From Brevibacterium pigmentatum (GTDB lineage Bacteria > Actinomycetota > Actinomycetes > Actinomycetales > Brevibacteriaceae): a stretch of DNA of 64,000 nucleotides. The notes under the pieces are model-generated. The model had not been told where the DNA came from and searched no databases. It was given only the letters and a program-made list of their open reading frames with translations. The stretch is taken from positions 496,001 through 560,000 of the forward strand of contig NZ_CP050153.1 of NCBI RefSeq assembly GCF_011617465.1, given 5' to 3'. Shown piece by piece: positions 53,603-62,389 of the stretch (its first letter is position 1; every line of letters starts with the position of its first letter). Position numbers and translations under genes: made by a program.

Positions 53603-54765
53603 CCGGCAGAAGACGGTCAGCATCCGGGCCTCCGATACGCTCTGACCGGCAATCGAGCCGCGATGAGCGTGTGGATGCTGATGATACTGGTCCGGTATCC
53701 TATGACGAGGCGAAGGATTCGAGGCACGGTGTCGCAGCTGAGCATCCGACCAAACCTGATACTCCACAGAAGCTGACCGGACCGACGTGGAAGTACGTGG
53801 CGGGCAAGACACTGCGGGAATTCCTCGGCGATGACTGCCTGCAGTTAGCTGCTGGTCTGACCTACTATCTGGTTCTCGCATTGTTTCCGGCTCTTCTGGC
53901 GATTCTGTCGATCCTGGGTCTGGTGGGCCAAAGTCAGCAGACGGTTGAGACGGTCACCGGCATCATCACCGATCTTGGCGGAACATCCATCGCGGATACG
54001 CTGAGGCCGACTCTGATGCAGTTGGCACAGAACTCGTCGGCGGGATGGGCATTCGTCATTGGTCTTCTCGTGGCTCTGTGGTCGGCATCTGGATATGTAG
54101 TTGCCTTCGGCAAGGCGATGAATCGCATCTATGAGAAAGGTGAAGGTCGCCCGATCTGGAAGCTTCGCCCTCTCATGCTTCTTGTCACCCTCGTGGCTGT
54201 GATTCTGGTTGTCGTCGCAGCGTTGATCCTCGTGGTCTCGGGGCCGGTGGCACAGGCGGTTGGTGGTGCGATCGGGTTCGGCTCGGGTGCTCTGCTGGTG
54301 TGGCAGATCGCGAAATGGCCCGTTCTGCTCATCATCGTGATCGCTTTGGTCGCTTTGCTCTATCATGCGACACCGAATGTTCGACAGCCGAAGGTCAAGT
54401 GGATCAGTCTCGGATCGGTCTTCGCGATTGTCGTGTGGGTGCTGGCCTCGGCGGCTTTTGCGTTCTACATCGCGAACTTTTCGAATTACGCGAAGACGTA
54501 TGGGGCCCTGGCAGGGGTCATCATCTTCTTGCTCTGGCTGTGGATCACGAACATTGCCTTGCTGCTGGGGGCTGAGCTCAATGCTGAAAGCGAACGCGGG
54601 CGTCAGCTTCAGGGCGGTATACGGGCCGAAGAGGATATTCAACTGCCTCCGCGTGAGACGACGATACTGGATAAGGCAGAGCGGAAGAACGCCAAAGATG
54701 CTCGGAGAGCACGGGCCCTGAGGAAAACCCGAGGCGAAAGCGCCCAGCCGACTCGCAACGACTAA
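53599..54765 (+). CDS. YihY/BrkB-family membrane protein
   Basis: 388 residues. About six membrane spans starting near residue 78 with the family pattern D-D-C-L-Q-L-A-A-G-L-T-Y-Y-L-V-L-A-L-F-P-A-like, then a conserved Lys-A-M-N-R-I-Y-E motif and the later L-W-L-W-I-T-N-I-A-L-L-L-G-A-E-L-N-A-E motif. YihY/BrkB proteins are predicted to be transport or envelope-integrity proteins; the function is unsettled and the old RNase BN name is wrong. The N-terminal 60 residues are disordered and Arg/Asp-rich. It overlaps the DUF3618 stop by ATGA. Confidence 0.87.
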   Translation: MTGRRRSASGPPIRSDRQSSRDERVDADDTGPVSYDEAKDSRHGVAAEHPTKPDTPQKLTGPTWKYVAGKTLREFLGDDCLQLAAGLTYYLVLALFPALLAILSILGLVGQSQQTVETVTGIITDLGGTSIADTLRPTLMQLAQNSSAGWAFVIGLLVALWSASGYVVAFGKAMNRIYEKGEGRPIWKLRPLMLLVTLVAVILVVVAALILVVSGPVAQAVGGAIGFGSGALLVWQIAKWPVLLIIVIALVALLYHATPNVRQPKVKWISLGSVFAIVVWVLASAAFAFYIANFSNYAKTYGALAGVIIFLLWLWITNIALLLGAELNAESERGRQLQGGIRAEEDIQLPPRETTILDKAERKNAKDARRARALRKTRGESAQPTRND

Positions 54766-54796
54766 CAGGAAATGATGACTCGTAGGAGAGTGAGAC

Positions 54797-55099
54797 ATGG
54801 TCAAGACCGATGACACAACCGGCAATACCGCGGCTAAACTGTTGTATCGTCCGTTCGGGCTGATCGGAAGCGTCGCTGGTGGTGCCGTGGCGGGGGTGGT
54901 GTTCAAACAGATCTGGAAGCGTGCCACTCCTGGTGACAACGCCGATGCTCCCGGTGCCTTGGAGTCTGAGCACAGGCTACGTGAGATCTTGGTGGCAGCC
55001 GCTTTGCAGGGTGCGCTCTTCGCTCTGGTGAAAGCATTGGTCGATCGGGGCATGGCAAACGTGTTCACAAAGTTCATCGGCGAATGGCCGGGTGACTGA
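54797..55099 (+). CDS. DUF4235 membrane protein
   Basis: 100 residues. Two membrane spans, L-I-G-S-V-A-G-G-A-V-A-G-V-V-F and V-A-A-A-L-Q-G-A-L-F-A-L-V, with a W-K-R-A motif between them, follow the DUF4235 family. The function is unknown. It lies 31 bases after the YihY gene and probably ends the operon. The following 114 bases contain an overlapping GTG frame from 55092 (MTEYFTHGPE) that may be an early piece of a decayed gene. Confidence 0.8.
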   Translation: MVKTDDTTGNTAAKLLYRPFGLIGSVAGGAVAGVVFKQIWKRATPGDNADAPGALESEHRLREILVAAALQGALFALVKALVDRGMANVFTKFIGEWPGD

Positions 55100-55213
55100 G
55101 TACTTCACACACGGTCCTGAAGTTTCTGACACGACCGCGTCCAATGTGGGTGCCAGTGTAAGAATGAACGACGCAGCCTTCGACGGCAATGGTGAAACCG
55201 TGGAAGTCATTGA

Positions 55214-55321
55214 CGACGAGCCGGTTTCGAGCGATTCGACGCATTGGCTGAGTTGCGAGACCGTGGTTACGCAAAGGCGAATGAGTTCGAGAGCATTCTT
55301 GCCAGGATTCCCGATGTGTAG
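55214..55321 (+). pseudogene. Possible remnant of a SHOCT-like short C-terminal domain
   Basis: The only protein-like sign in the 449-base gap 55100-55548. The frame reads R-F-D-A-L-A-E-L-R-D-R-G-Y-A-K-A-N-E-F before a TAG at 55319, like the L-x-x-L-x-x-x-G-x-x-x-x-x-E-F pattern of SHOCT domains. It has an in-frame stop just upstream and no start. Confidence 0.35.
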
Positions 55322-55548
55322 GCATGCGATGCCGTTCCAGCGACCTGGAATATCGGCCAGATGGCCCGCTTAGAATGTGAACGTCGATATGTTGTTCACC
55401 AGGGAGTCTGCGTTGTTGATCAGTGCGCCTGCCTCGATGATCGACGCGACGATTCTTTGTCGTTTCCAAGACGGGGTAATACGAACAGACTTCACGCCTC
55501 AGAAAAATGAGCCACGTGACTGACCGTGAGAATCAGGAAGGAACAGAT

Positions 55549-56076
55549 ATGACTGAGACAGTGAAAGTTCCGCAGCCGGCTGGGAGCGAGACGACACGGA
55601 CTGAGAACGCGGAGCGCGGTTTCGCAGCGTCGCCGGCGTTGGCGAAGAACATGCAGACAGTTCTCGTTGACTTCATCGCCCTCCAGCTCGTCGGCAAACA
55701 GGCGCACTGGAATGTTGTGGGCCCGAACTTCCGGGACCTTCATCTCAACCTCGACGAGGTAGTCGATATCGCCCGAGAGGGTGCCGACACAATCGCCGAG
55801 CGTATGCGCGCACTCCACGCCACCGCTGATGGACGTCCCGCTGTGGTCGCTGAGCAGACTGCATTGCCGGAGTTCCCGGCAGGTGAAGTGCTGACCGGCG
55901 ACGTGGTTGACCTCGCTGTCCGAGCGGTCGAGACTACCGTGGCCACGATGCGGCAAGTGCATGATGAAGTTGATGAGGCGGATGCGACCACCGCCGACAT
56001 CTTCCATGACTTCATCGCGCGTCTCGAGCAGCAGGCCTGGTTCCTCAGCGCCGAGAATCGACGTCCCGAGAACTGA
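55549..56076 (+). CDS. dps: Dps family DNA-binding ferritin-like protein
   Basis: 175 residues. The ferroxidase site pattern H-W-N-V-V-G-P-N-F-R-D-L-H (near residue 53) and D-E-V-V-D (near 69) with the following E-R-M-R-A-L are typical of Dps dodecamers, which store iron with H2O2 and protect DNA. The N-terminal 30 residues are charged and Thr-rich, as in DNA-binding Dps forms. ATG 55549 with GAAGGA 6 bases upstream is preferred; the longer reading from 55507 adds unrelated residues. A strong hairpin follows. Confidence 0.92.
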   Translation: MTETVKVPQPAGSETTRTENAERGFAASPALAKNMQTVLVDFIALQLVGKQAHWNVVGPNFRDLHLNLDEVVDIAREGADTIAERMRALHATADGRPAVVAEQTALPEFPAGEVLTGDVVDLAVRAVETTVATMRQVHDEVDEADATTADIFHDFIARLEQQAWFLSAENRRPEN

Positions 56077-56113
56077 CAGGTAGGGCCTGAGGTCCGCTCT
56101 TCAGGCTGACTAT

Positions 56114-56152
56114 GCGCCGCTGGCGAGTCGATCGTCGACTCACCAGCGGCGC
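56114..56152 (+). terminator. Hairpin terminator after dps
   Basis: 39 bases: 10-bp plus 7-bp stem halves with one mismatch between them and a 3-base loop (GCGCCGCTGG...CCAGCGGCGC). The outer motif resembles the hairpins in the 91-bp repeats. 56153-56400 shows no gene. Confidence 0.8.
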
Positions 56153-56400
56153 ACTCACGTTCCTCCCCGAAAGACAATAACCAGATCCTGCCGTGACCGG
56201 CTGCTGAGCGGTCTCATACATTGCCTTTCTCCACGCGATCATTGACAGGCGCCGCCCGGCGCCGAGAAAGTTCTAAGGCAAATGAAGCCGACGCCTGTCT
56301 TCACCGCAGAACGCTCGGTGAGCTGGTTCAGCAGCAACGCGATGATCGCGCTGACGAGTACGGGCTTTGGTCGCCCGAGCATTCAAAGCTGTGCTGCGCT

Positions 56401-56690
56401 TCAGCTGGTCTCGGCTGAGGCGTGCCCCGGTTGGCGTATCTCGGTGAAGCTCGTCGTTGATGAGCCGGCATCCTCCGGGCGCTTGTCCATCGCATGATTG
56501 AGGTCACGCAGAAACCGAGTGACGACACCTCGCTCGTGGGGAGTCATCGCATCAGTGACGTCCAGCATTCGGGCGTGCATGTCTACGAGTCTCCGCCGTA
56601 CATCACGACTCGCCAAGTCGGTGGGTTCCACGGCGATTGAGCGCCTGTCGTCAGGGTGAGGGAGATCCTGTCTGAGAAGTGTTCGGCTGC
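56401..56690 (-). pseudogene. MarR-family regulator remnant (C-terminal half)
   Basis: Reads H-P-D-D-R-R-S-I-A-V (wing of the MarR winged helix), then a C-terminal dimerisation helix with M-T-P-H-E-R-G-V-V-T-R-F-L-R-D-L. The N-terminal helices and the recognition helix are missing and there is no start. Not functional. Confidence 0.65.
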
Positions 56691-56697
56691 CTGTGCG

Positions 56698-57009
56698 TCA
56701 GCTGTTGATGAGCAGCAGGATCTTGCCGTGGTCGAGCTTCTCTTCGAGGTCGTCGGACTCGTTCGACGTGAAGCCGAACTCCTCGAAGATCGCGCGCAGC
56801 TCGTCGCCCTTCTTGTCATACCGCGTGCCTACGAGATTGCTGAGATCGTCGGGTTCGTTGACATTGACACTGCCTGCGACGCGGTCGGTGCGGTCATCGT
56901 CATGGGAGAGGACGAAGAGGTCGTCCTTGGCGATGCCCGCTGCCGCCTGGCGTTTCACTTCATCCATCAGTTCGGTATCGTCCTGGAACTCTTTGACTGC
57001 GGGTTTCAT
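56698..57009 (-). CDS. General stress protein 17M-like (YflT domain)
   Basis: 103 residues. The YflT/GSP17M pattern is visible: a K-D-D-L-F-V-L-S-H-D-D-D-R-T-D strand-helix, then G-T-R-Y-D-K-K-G-D-E-L-R and a Glu-rich C-terminal helix with G-K-I-L-L-L-I at the end. Members are small cytosolic stress-induced proteins of unknown activity. AAAGGAG is 6 bases before the ATG at 57009. The predicted operator 57025-57039 lies directly upstream, so repression at this gene would block transcription close to the start. Confidence 0.8.
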   Translation of the reverse strand: MKPAVKEFQDDTELMDEVKRQAAAGIAKDDLFVLSHDDDRTDRVAGSVNVNEPDDLSNLVGTRYDKKGDELRAIFEEFGFTSNESDDLEEKLDHGKILLLINS

Positions 57010-57024
57010 GTCGACTCCTTTCAT

Positions 57025-57039
57025 GTTTACTACGTAATC
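57025..57039. promoter_or_regulatory. Predicted operator, GTTTAC-TAC-GTAATC (site b)
   Basis: Read on the minus strand it is GATTAC-GTA-GTAAAC, an exact match to the GATTAC-N3-GTAAAC form. It precedes the GSP17M gene by 15 bases. Confidence 0.6.
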
Positions 57040-57144
57040 ATGCTAACAGATGCCACGCCCCTGAGTGAGGAGCCGAAGCCGAATTTTCAAGGGGGTTCTC
57101 CTGGTGGCGGTGTCGATGTAGCCTAGAGGGCGCAACCCAAAAAT

Positions 57145-57159
57145 GTTTACACACTAATC
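57145..57159. promoter_or_regulatory. Predicted operator, GTTTAC-ACA-CTAATC (site c)
   Basis: One mismatch from the common form. It lies 92 bases before the TetR gene and would allow autoregulation together with control of the downstream operon. Confidence 0.6.
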
Positions 57160-57251
57160 GTGTCAGGAAATTGAGAGGATGTGTTCGCCTGTGTGACACG
57201 CAAGATGAGCGAGCAGGTTCAACCTTCGTCAATCCGGGCAGGGAGGATCCC

Positions 57252-57914
57252 ATGGCCCAGAACCGTCTGACCAGAAACGACCTCGTGGCAGCGGCGATCA
57301 CCTTCGTCGACGTACACGGACTCGATGCGCTGACAATGCGACGCCTCGGGCAGTCCCTCGGGGTCGAAGCCATGGCCTTGTATAGGCATGTCTCCGGACG
57401 CGAAGACCTTCTCGAAGCGATGGTCGAAGGTCTCATCGACAGTCTGTTCGATAACCGGCTGATGAGGCAGACGCCGTCATCGTGGGAGAACTATCTCCAA
57501 CGGGTGGCCAACACGACGAAAGAACTGGCGCTCGATCATCCCGGGATCTTTCCCCTGATCGCTACTCAACCGTCCCAAGCCCCGTGGCTGCGTCCTCCAT
57601 TGCGCAGCCTGCGCTGGGTCGAAGAGTTCCTCTCCACACTGCAGCAATTCGAGTTCTCCGATGCGGCCGCGGTCGGTGCCTACAAATCGTTCACCAGCTT
57701 CCTCATCGGGGATCTGCTCCTGCAAGTCCATTCCACGAATTTCGCCATCACTGACGAAGACGATCACGAGAGGTCCGATGACGACTCCGACTTATCGGAG
57801 TATCCCACCGTGAACGAGCTGAGTGACCTGCTCAGCGAAGATCATCGCCAACGCCAGTTCGACGATGCCCTCGACGAACTCATCGAACGCATCCGCCTCT
57901 CACCAACCAATTAG
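57252..57914 (+). CDS. TetR/AcrR-family transcriptional regulator
   Basis: 220 residues. An N-terminal helix-turn-helix (R-L-G-Q-S-L-G-V-E-A-M-A-L-Y-R-H-V near residues 34-50) is typical of TetR, and the C-terminal domain looks like TetR_C1 with the H-P-G-I-F and L-R-S-L-R-W-V-E-E-F segments. The regulator should bind a palindrome as a dimer, and the 15-bp sites beside this gene (57025, 57145) and at three further loci are candidates. GGGAGG is 5 bases before the ATG. Ligand unknown. It stands upstream of a membrane protein gene and the 59-62 kb cluster on the same strand. Confidence 0.88.
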   Translation: MAQNRLTRNDLVAAAITFVDVHGLDALTMRRLGQSLGVEAMALYRHVSGREDLLEAMVEGLIDSLFDNRLMRQTPSSWENYLQRVANTTKELALDHPGIFPLIATQPSQAPWLRPPLRSLRWVEEFLSTLQQFEFSDAAAVGAYKSFTSFLIGDLLLQVHSTNFAITDEDDHERSDDDSDLSEYPTVNELSDLLSEDHRQRQFDDALDELIERIRLSPTN

Positions 57915-57954
57915 CCATACCCTCAGACAGCTCACTGAGCTGAGAAGGACCAAC

Positions 57955-59043
57955 ATGCTCGACACCTCTTCAGAGGCCCTCCAGGTCCTTCTCGTGGCCG
58001 ACCCGGGCCTGCCCAGCCGCCGAGCGGCCGCTATTCATCAACGACTCGAAAGGCTTCTGCAAGACGCGTATGGGGTCACAACGACCTTGTACACGGCGAC
58101 TGACACCATCCGCTTGACACCGGAAAGCGAACTCGACCTCAGCGCTGTCGAGGACCTTCGGGCCGACTACTCGGACGTCAACATCGTTCTGATCCTCACC
58201 GAGATCCCGCGCCATACTCAGGGCGACCCGCTGATCGCCGAGGTCCATTCCGACAGCAACTTAGCGATCGTGTCCTGTCCCACTCTGGGCGCATGGTCGA
58301 CCAAGCGCCGCATCATCAAAGTGCTGATGAGTTCGGTCAACAAGTTGGTGCCGTGGGATCCCGAAGAGGCGACCCGACGATTCCTGCTGCGTTGGTCGAA
58401 CTGGTCGAGGAACGAAGACACGCAGCACCAATCGCTGCACGCCCACACCTTCACTGGAGGCCCACGTCTGGTGCTGGGAATGACGATGGCCAACGACCCG
58501 TGGCGCACCGTCCCGAAGCTCTCCGGAGCTCTCGCGGCGGCGTCGGCCACAGGAGCTTTCGGCATCTTCTACAGCTCGATCTGGCAGATGTCGACCTATC
58601 TGTCCACCGCGCGGCTGCTGTCGATCGGCGCAACAGCCATTCTGGTCATGGTCTCCTGGCTGATCGTCAACCACAAACTCTGGGACGAACCACGCAGCGA
58701 TAGCCTGGCCACGGTGGTGATGTACTACAACCTCTCCACCGTCCTGACACTGCTGATCACGGTGTTCGCCCTCTACGCTGGACTGGTGGGCCTCATTCTG
58801 CTGGGTGGACTCATCGTCATCGATCCCGAGTTCATGACGGCCCAGATCCGGCAGGAGGCGACGGTGGCGAACTATCTCGATATTGCCTGGTTGAGTGCAG
58901 CGATGGGCGTCGTCGCCGGCGGTATCGGTGCGAGCTTCGACTCAGACCTAGATGTGAAGCGACTGACTCACGGACAGCGGATGCGCCAACGGGTCTACAC
59001 CGACAATGACCTGGACACCGATGATGTCAGCCAGACCGCCTGA
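57955..59043 (+). CDS. Membrane protein with soluble N-terminal domain, unknown function
   Basis: 362 residues. The N-terminal ~180 residues form an alpha/beta domain (V-L-L-V-A-D-P-G-L-P-S-R near residue 10, V-N-I-V-L-I-L-T-E-I-P near residue 78). About residues 185-320 contain four hydrophobic spans. I recall that actinobacterial homologues are sometimes labelled 'methylene-tetrahydrofolate dehydrogenase', which the sequence does not support. The ATG at 57955 with AAGGA upstream was chosen. It is 40 bases after the TetR gene and 42 bases before the next, so it is likely part of the same operon. Confidence 0.65.
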   Translation: MLDTSSEALQVLLVADPGLPSRRAAAIHQRLERLLQDAYGVTTTLYTATDTIRLTPESELDLSAVEDLRADYSDVNIVLILTEIPRHTQGDPLIAEVHSDSNLAIVSCPTLGAWSTKRRIIKVLMSSVNKLVPWDPEEATRRFLLRWSNWSRNEDTQHQSLHAHTFTGGPRLVLGMTMANDPWRTVPKLSGALAAASATGAFGIFYSSIWQMSTYLSTARLLSIGATAILVMVSWLIVNHKLWDEPRSDSLATVVMYYNLSTVLTLLITVFALYAGLVGLILLGGLIVIDPEFMTAQIRQEATVANYLDIAWLSAAMGVVAGGIGASFDSDLDVKRLTHGQRMRQRVYTDNDLDTDDVSQTA

Positions 59044-59085
59044 TGGCTGATAAGGACCTGCCCGACGATTTCAGAAAGACACGAC

Positions 59086-60141
59086 ATGAACACACAGCAT
59101 CGGTTAGACGTCACTGGGATGATTTCGGCGCCTCTGGGCTCCTGGCGCGACGAACCTGCCTGCCACGACGAGCTCAGGAAGCTGGTCACCAGCAATGCGC
59201 AGACCGCTGACAAGGTTCGCGCCTTGAGTCGATTTCTCGAACTCACCGGGACCTCGTCTCAGATGCGGCAGTGGGAGTCGCTGCTCGAGGTGGCGGCCGT
59301 CGATGTCGCTGTCGCTCGGATGCTCGAACCCCATGTGGATGCGCTGGGCATCCTTGCAGAAGCCGGACACGACGCACCTGATGGCTCGACCTGGGGCGTC
59401 TACGCCGCCGAGTCTCCAGCTCACGTCCTCACCGTGTGTGCAGATGGCGAACAGGCCGTGATCGTTGGGGAAAAAGCCTGGTGTTCCTTGGCGGGCGAAC
59501 TCTCGCACGCGATCGTCATCGCCGGCAGCGACAGAGGATCGTACGCCTGTGCCGTGGACCTCAGGGACCCCCGAGTGCAGGTCCAGCCGACTGCGTGGCC
59601 GAGCGTGGGGCTGGAGGAGATCCCGAGCGGAAGTGTCGCGTTCACGAAAACGCCCGTCACCGTCCTCGGTCCGCCGAACTGGTACCTGGATCGACCTGCG
59701 TTCGCGTGGGGAGGCATCCGGGTGGCAGCATGTTGGTTCGGCGCAGCCGTGGGACTGGCAAGGAACGCCGTGCGACGGCACAGCAAGCGCTCCAACCCAT
59801 CCTCAGTCGGTCAGATGCTCATCGGTCAGCTCGAGGCTGAGATCTTCTCGATTCGCAGCGTCCTCGCGCAGGCAGCGGCCGCAGCCGACGGGTGTGACGA
59901 GTATTCCCGCGCACGTGCCTGGACTCTGGCCCTGACGGTGCGCAATATCATCTGCTCAGGAGTTCGCAGGATCCAGCACCTGAGTCGCGAAATCGCGGGA
60001 CCGGCAGCGCTGACAGGTGACGCTCGCTTCGCCAAAGCCGACGCTGATCTCACCGTCTACATCAGTCAGCACCACGGTCCCCGCGATGAAGCCGCTCTGG
60101 GCACGGAACTTCGCACGAGGGACGACCATGATGGGTTTTGA
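59086..60141 (+). CDS. Acyl-CoA dehydrogenase-like protein
   Basis: 351 residues. The middle beta domain (E-K-A-W-C-S-L-A-G-E-L-S-H) and C-terminal helical domain (W-G-G-I-R-V-A-A-C-W-F-G-A-A-V-G-L-A-R near residue 210) follow the acyl-CoA dehydrogenase fold, but the N-terminal domain is short and the catalytic Glu is not obvious. It may therefore be a flavoprotein with a changed activity, as in acyl-CoA dehydrogenases of natural-product or glycan clusters. It overlaps the next gene by 14 bases, so it acts in the same pathway as the deacetylase/methyltransferase and GT2. Confidence 0.75.
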   Translation: MNTQHRLDVTGMISAPLGSWRDEPACHDELRKLVTSNAQTADKVRALSRFLELTGTSSQMRQWESLLEVAAVDVAVARMLEPHVDALGILAEAGHDAPDGSTWGVYAAESPAHVLTVCADGEQAVIVGEKAWCSLAGELSHAIVIAGSDRGSYACAVDLRDPRVQVQPTAWPSVGLEEIPSGSVAFTKTPVTVLGPPNWYLDRPAFAWGGIRVAACWFGAAVGLARNAVRRHSKRSNPSSVGQMLIGQLEAEIFSIRSVLAQAAAAADGCDEYSRARAWTLALTVRNIICSGVRRIQHLSREIAGPAALTGDARFAKADADLTVYISQHHGPRDEAALGTELRTRDDHDGF

Positions 60142-61539
60142 CCATCGAGACCCCGGCACGCGCGAGAGCTCTTGGCGGGAAGCCGGCGTCCAGGGGCTTC
60201 CCGCGCTCCGGGTCGAGGCCATGCCCGCTGGGCCACGTTCATCATCCTTGCCGCACATCCGGACGATGAAGCCCTTGGAGCGCCTGGCCTGCTGGCTCGC
60301 CTGCGTCGGTCCGCTCACCGAGTCGTCGTGCAGCTCTTCACCGCAGGGGAACAATCCCATCCGGGTTCTCCCACCCACTCGACGAAGGAACTCAGATAGA
60401 TTCGTCTGCGCGAGTTCAATGCGGCACTGGACCTGTTCGACCATGGTTGTCTGTCTCGCCGCTTCGTGGGGTTGCCTGATGGGCAGCTGAGCGCATTCAA
60501 CCAGAGGATCGTCTACGAGATCGGGGCCGAAGTGGACCAGCACCAGGGACCCGTGGTGCTCGTCTCACCTTACAGTCGGGACGGACATAGTAATCATGAG
60601 GCGATCGGTGCAGCGGCCCTGCAGTTGGGGCGTGAGCATCACACGATGGTGCTCGAGTACCCGATCTGGTACTGGCATTGGGCAGTCCCTGCCGATGAGG
60701 CTTGGCGCAGTTGGTCGTTTCTGTCCGATCCGGCGAACTTCGACAGACAGGCAGTGTTCGACGGGTATCCGTCGCAGGTGTCAGCGCTATCCGATCAGCC
60801 CGGAGACGACGCAATCCTCAGCCCCGCTCATCTCGAACACTTCCGTCGTGGTGGAGACATCTTCGCGGTCTCGGACTTCCGCGACGGTGCGGCTCCGGTG
60901 CCCGGTGGCGACGGCTCAGCGAAGCTCCACGACGCCAGTGCGGCTTCTGCGGTCTTCGACGTAGTCCACGTCCGACGGTGCGACCCCTGGCAGGTGTGGA
61001 GTTCCGAATATGAGATCGCCAAACGCAGGAATCTCCTCACCCATCTGCCTGCGGTTCCGTACGCTCATATCCTTGAGATCGGCTGCTCGGTAGGCGCTTT
61101 GACTCATGATCTCGCCGGTATCGGCGCGCAGGTGACGGCAGTCGATGCCAGTGAGGAGGCGTTGCGAATCGCCAGACGGCGAGGGACGATCCCGTCGGCG
61201 GAAATCCACTTCGTTCACGCCACCGTCCCCTTCGAATGGCCTCAGGGCACTTTCGACTGCGTCGTGCTGTCGGAGACCGGCTTCTACCTCAGTCGTTCTC
61301 AGCTTCTCGAAACCTTGGAGAAGATCGATGGCTCGACAACGGTTCGTTTCATCCTGGTGCTCTGCCACTGGAGGGGCGAGATCGACGATTGGCCGCTGGA
61401 TGCCGATGAAGTCCATCGCATCTGCTTGGGCGCCTGGCCTCATCATCGCGTTGAACACCGGTATCAAGGGGGCTACCGTCTTGACATCATCACGGTCGAC
61501 AAGGGCTCCCGCCCAGCCGCGTCGGAGGGGCACGCATGA
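60128..61539 (+). pseudogene. Bifunctional PIG-L deacetylase/SAM methyltransferase with two lesions
   Basis: The first ~33 codons (M-G-F-D-H-R-D-P-G-T) are in one frame. The PIG-L core (A-A-H-P-D-D-E-A-L-G) continues one base out of phase from about 60226, and its frame then meets a TAG at 60397-60399, after which the same frame stays open to 61539. The rest has PIG-L C-terminal residues (Y-S-R-D-G-H-S-N-H, Y-P-I-W-Y-W-H-W) and, from about residue 190 after the TAG, a complete methyltransferase (H-I-L-E-I-G-C-S-V-G-A-L). The deacetylase is broken; the methyltransferase could still be made from an internal start such as 60466. Confidence 0.82.
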
Positions 61540-62252
61540 TCAGGCGTTTAGGTGTCATCATTCCGGCCCACAATGAAGAGGACGACATCCTCGGGTGTCT
61601 CGAGTCGTTGCAGCGATCACACTCATACGCTGTCGAGAGAGGCATCAACTGTCGGTTTCGAGTCGTTGTCGTGGCAGATGCCTGCACCGATGCCACGGCG
61701 AGCATCGTCGAGGACTTTGCCGCCAGGCATCGCAACGTATTCGTCCTCGCGACCTCTTTTCAGTCCGTCGGTCGAGCCCGCGACTTTGGATGGAGGCACT
61801 TCATGCGAACCGAGGAATCCACAACAGGGGAAGACTCCGACTCGGCGTGGGTGTGGGTCGCATTCACAGACGCCGACAGCAGAGTGCCCGAACATTGGAT
61901 CACCACCCATCTCGAACTCGCCGCGAGAGGCGTCGATTGCCTGGTGGGCACTGTGGCCCCACGCCCTGAGACAGCAACGGCCGACCTGGTCGCAACTTGG
62001 CATGCCAACCACGAACTGCTCGAGAATCACCCGTACATATTCGGAGCGAACATGGGGCTGCGCGCCAGCGCGCTCGAAGCCATAGGAGGCGTGCCTCCGC
62101 TGGAATGTGGTGAGGACGAAGCAATCGTCGATGCGGTGCTGCGGGAGGGCGGCCGCATTCGCAGAACCGATGACTGCAGAGTGCTCACGTCTGCTCGTCT
62201 GTCCGGTCGCGTGCGCGGGGGCTTCAGCAGCTACTTGCGTCAACTGACGTGA
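61536..62252 (+). CDS. GT2-type glycosyltransferase
   Basis: 238 residues. A GT-A domain: V-I-I-P-A-H-N-E-E-D-D at residue 8, V-V-V-V-A-D-A-C-T-D-A-T near residue 43 and the metal motif F-T-D-A-D-S near residue 109, then E-C-G-E-D-E-A in the C-terminal half. It is shorter than most GT2 enzymes and has no membrane anchor. It overlaps the previous gene by ATGA and ends the operon; a long hairpin follows. Together with the three glycosyltransferases at 27.9-32.0 kb it would give four sugar-adding steps. Confidence 0.86.
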   Translation: MIRRLGVIIPAHNEEDDILGCLESLQRSHSYAVERGINCRFRVVVVADACTDATASIVEDFAARHRNVFVLATSFQSVGRARDFGWRHFMRTEESTTGEDSDSAWVWVAFTDADSRVPEHWITTHLELAARGVDCLVGTVAPRPETATADLVATWHANHELLENHPYIFGANMGLRASALEAIGGVPPLECGEDEAIVDAVLREGGRIRRTDDCRVLTSARLSGRVRGGFSSYLRQLT

Positions 62253-62314
62253 AGCGACGGTGCTTTCCTGCCGAAGCGGAGTCGGAGCCTGTCCTACTGA
62301 GCGGTGCACCGAAA

Positions 62315-62368
62315 GGTGTCGCCGTCGTTCCCGGCTTCACGCGAGGCCTCCCTGCCGGGAATGACACC
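62315..62368 (+). terminator. Hairpin terminator at the end of the TetR-GT2 operon
   Basis: GGTGTC (62315-62320) pairs with GACACC (62363-62368) and TTCCCGGC (62328-62335) with GCCGGGAA (62354-62361), across an 18-base loop. It lies between two convergent genes and can serve both. Confidence 0.6.
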
Positions 62369-62389
62369 TCACGTGAAGGCGGGAGAAGA

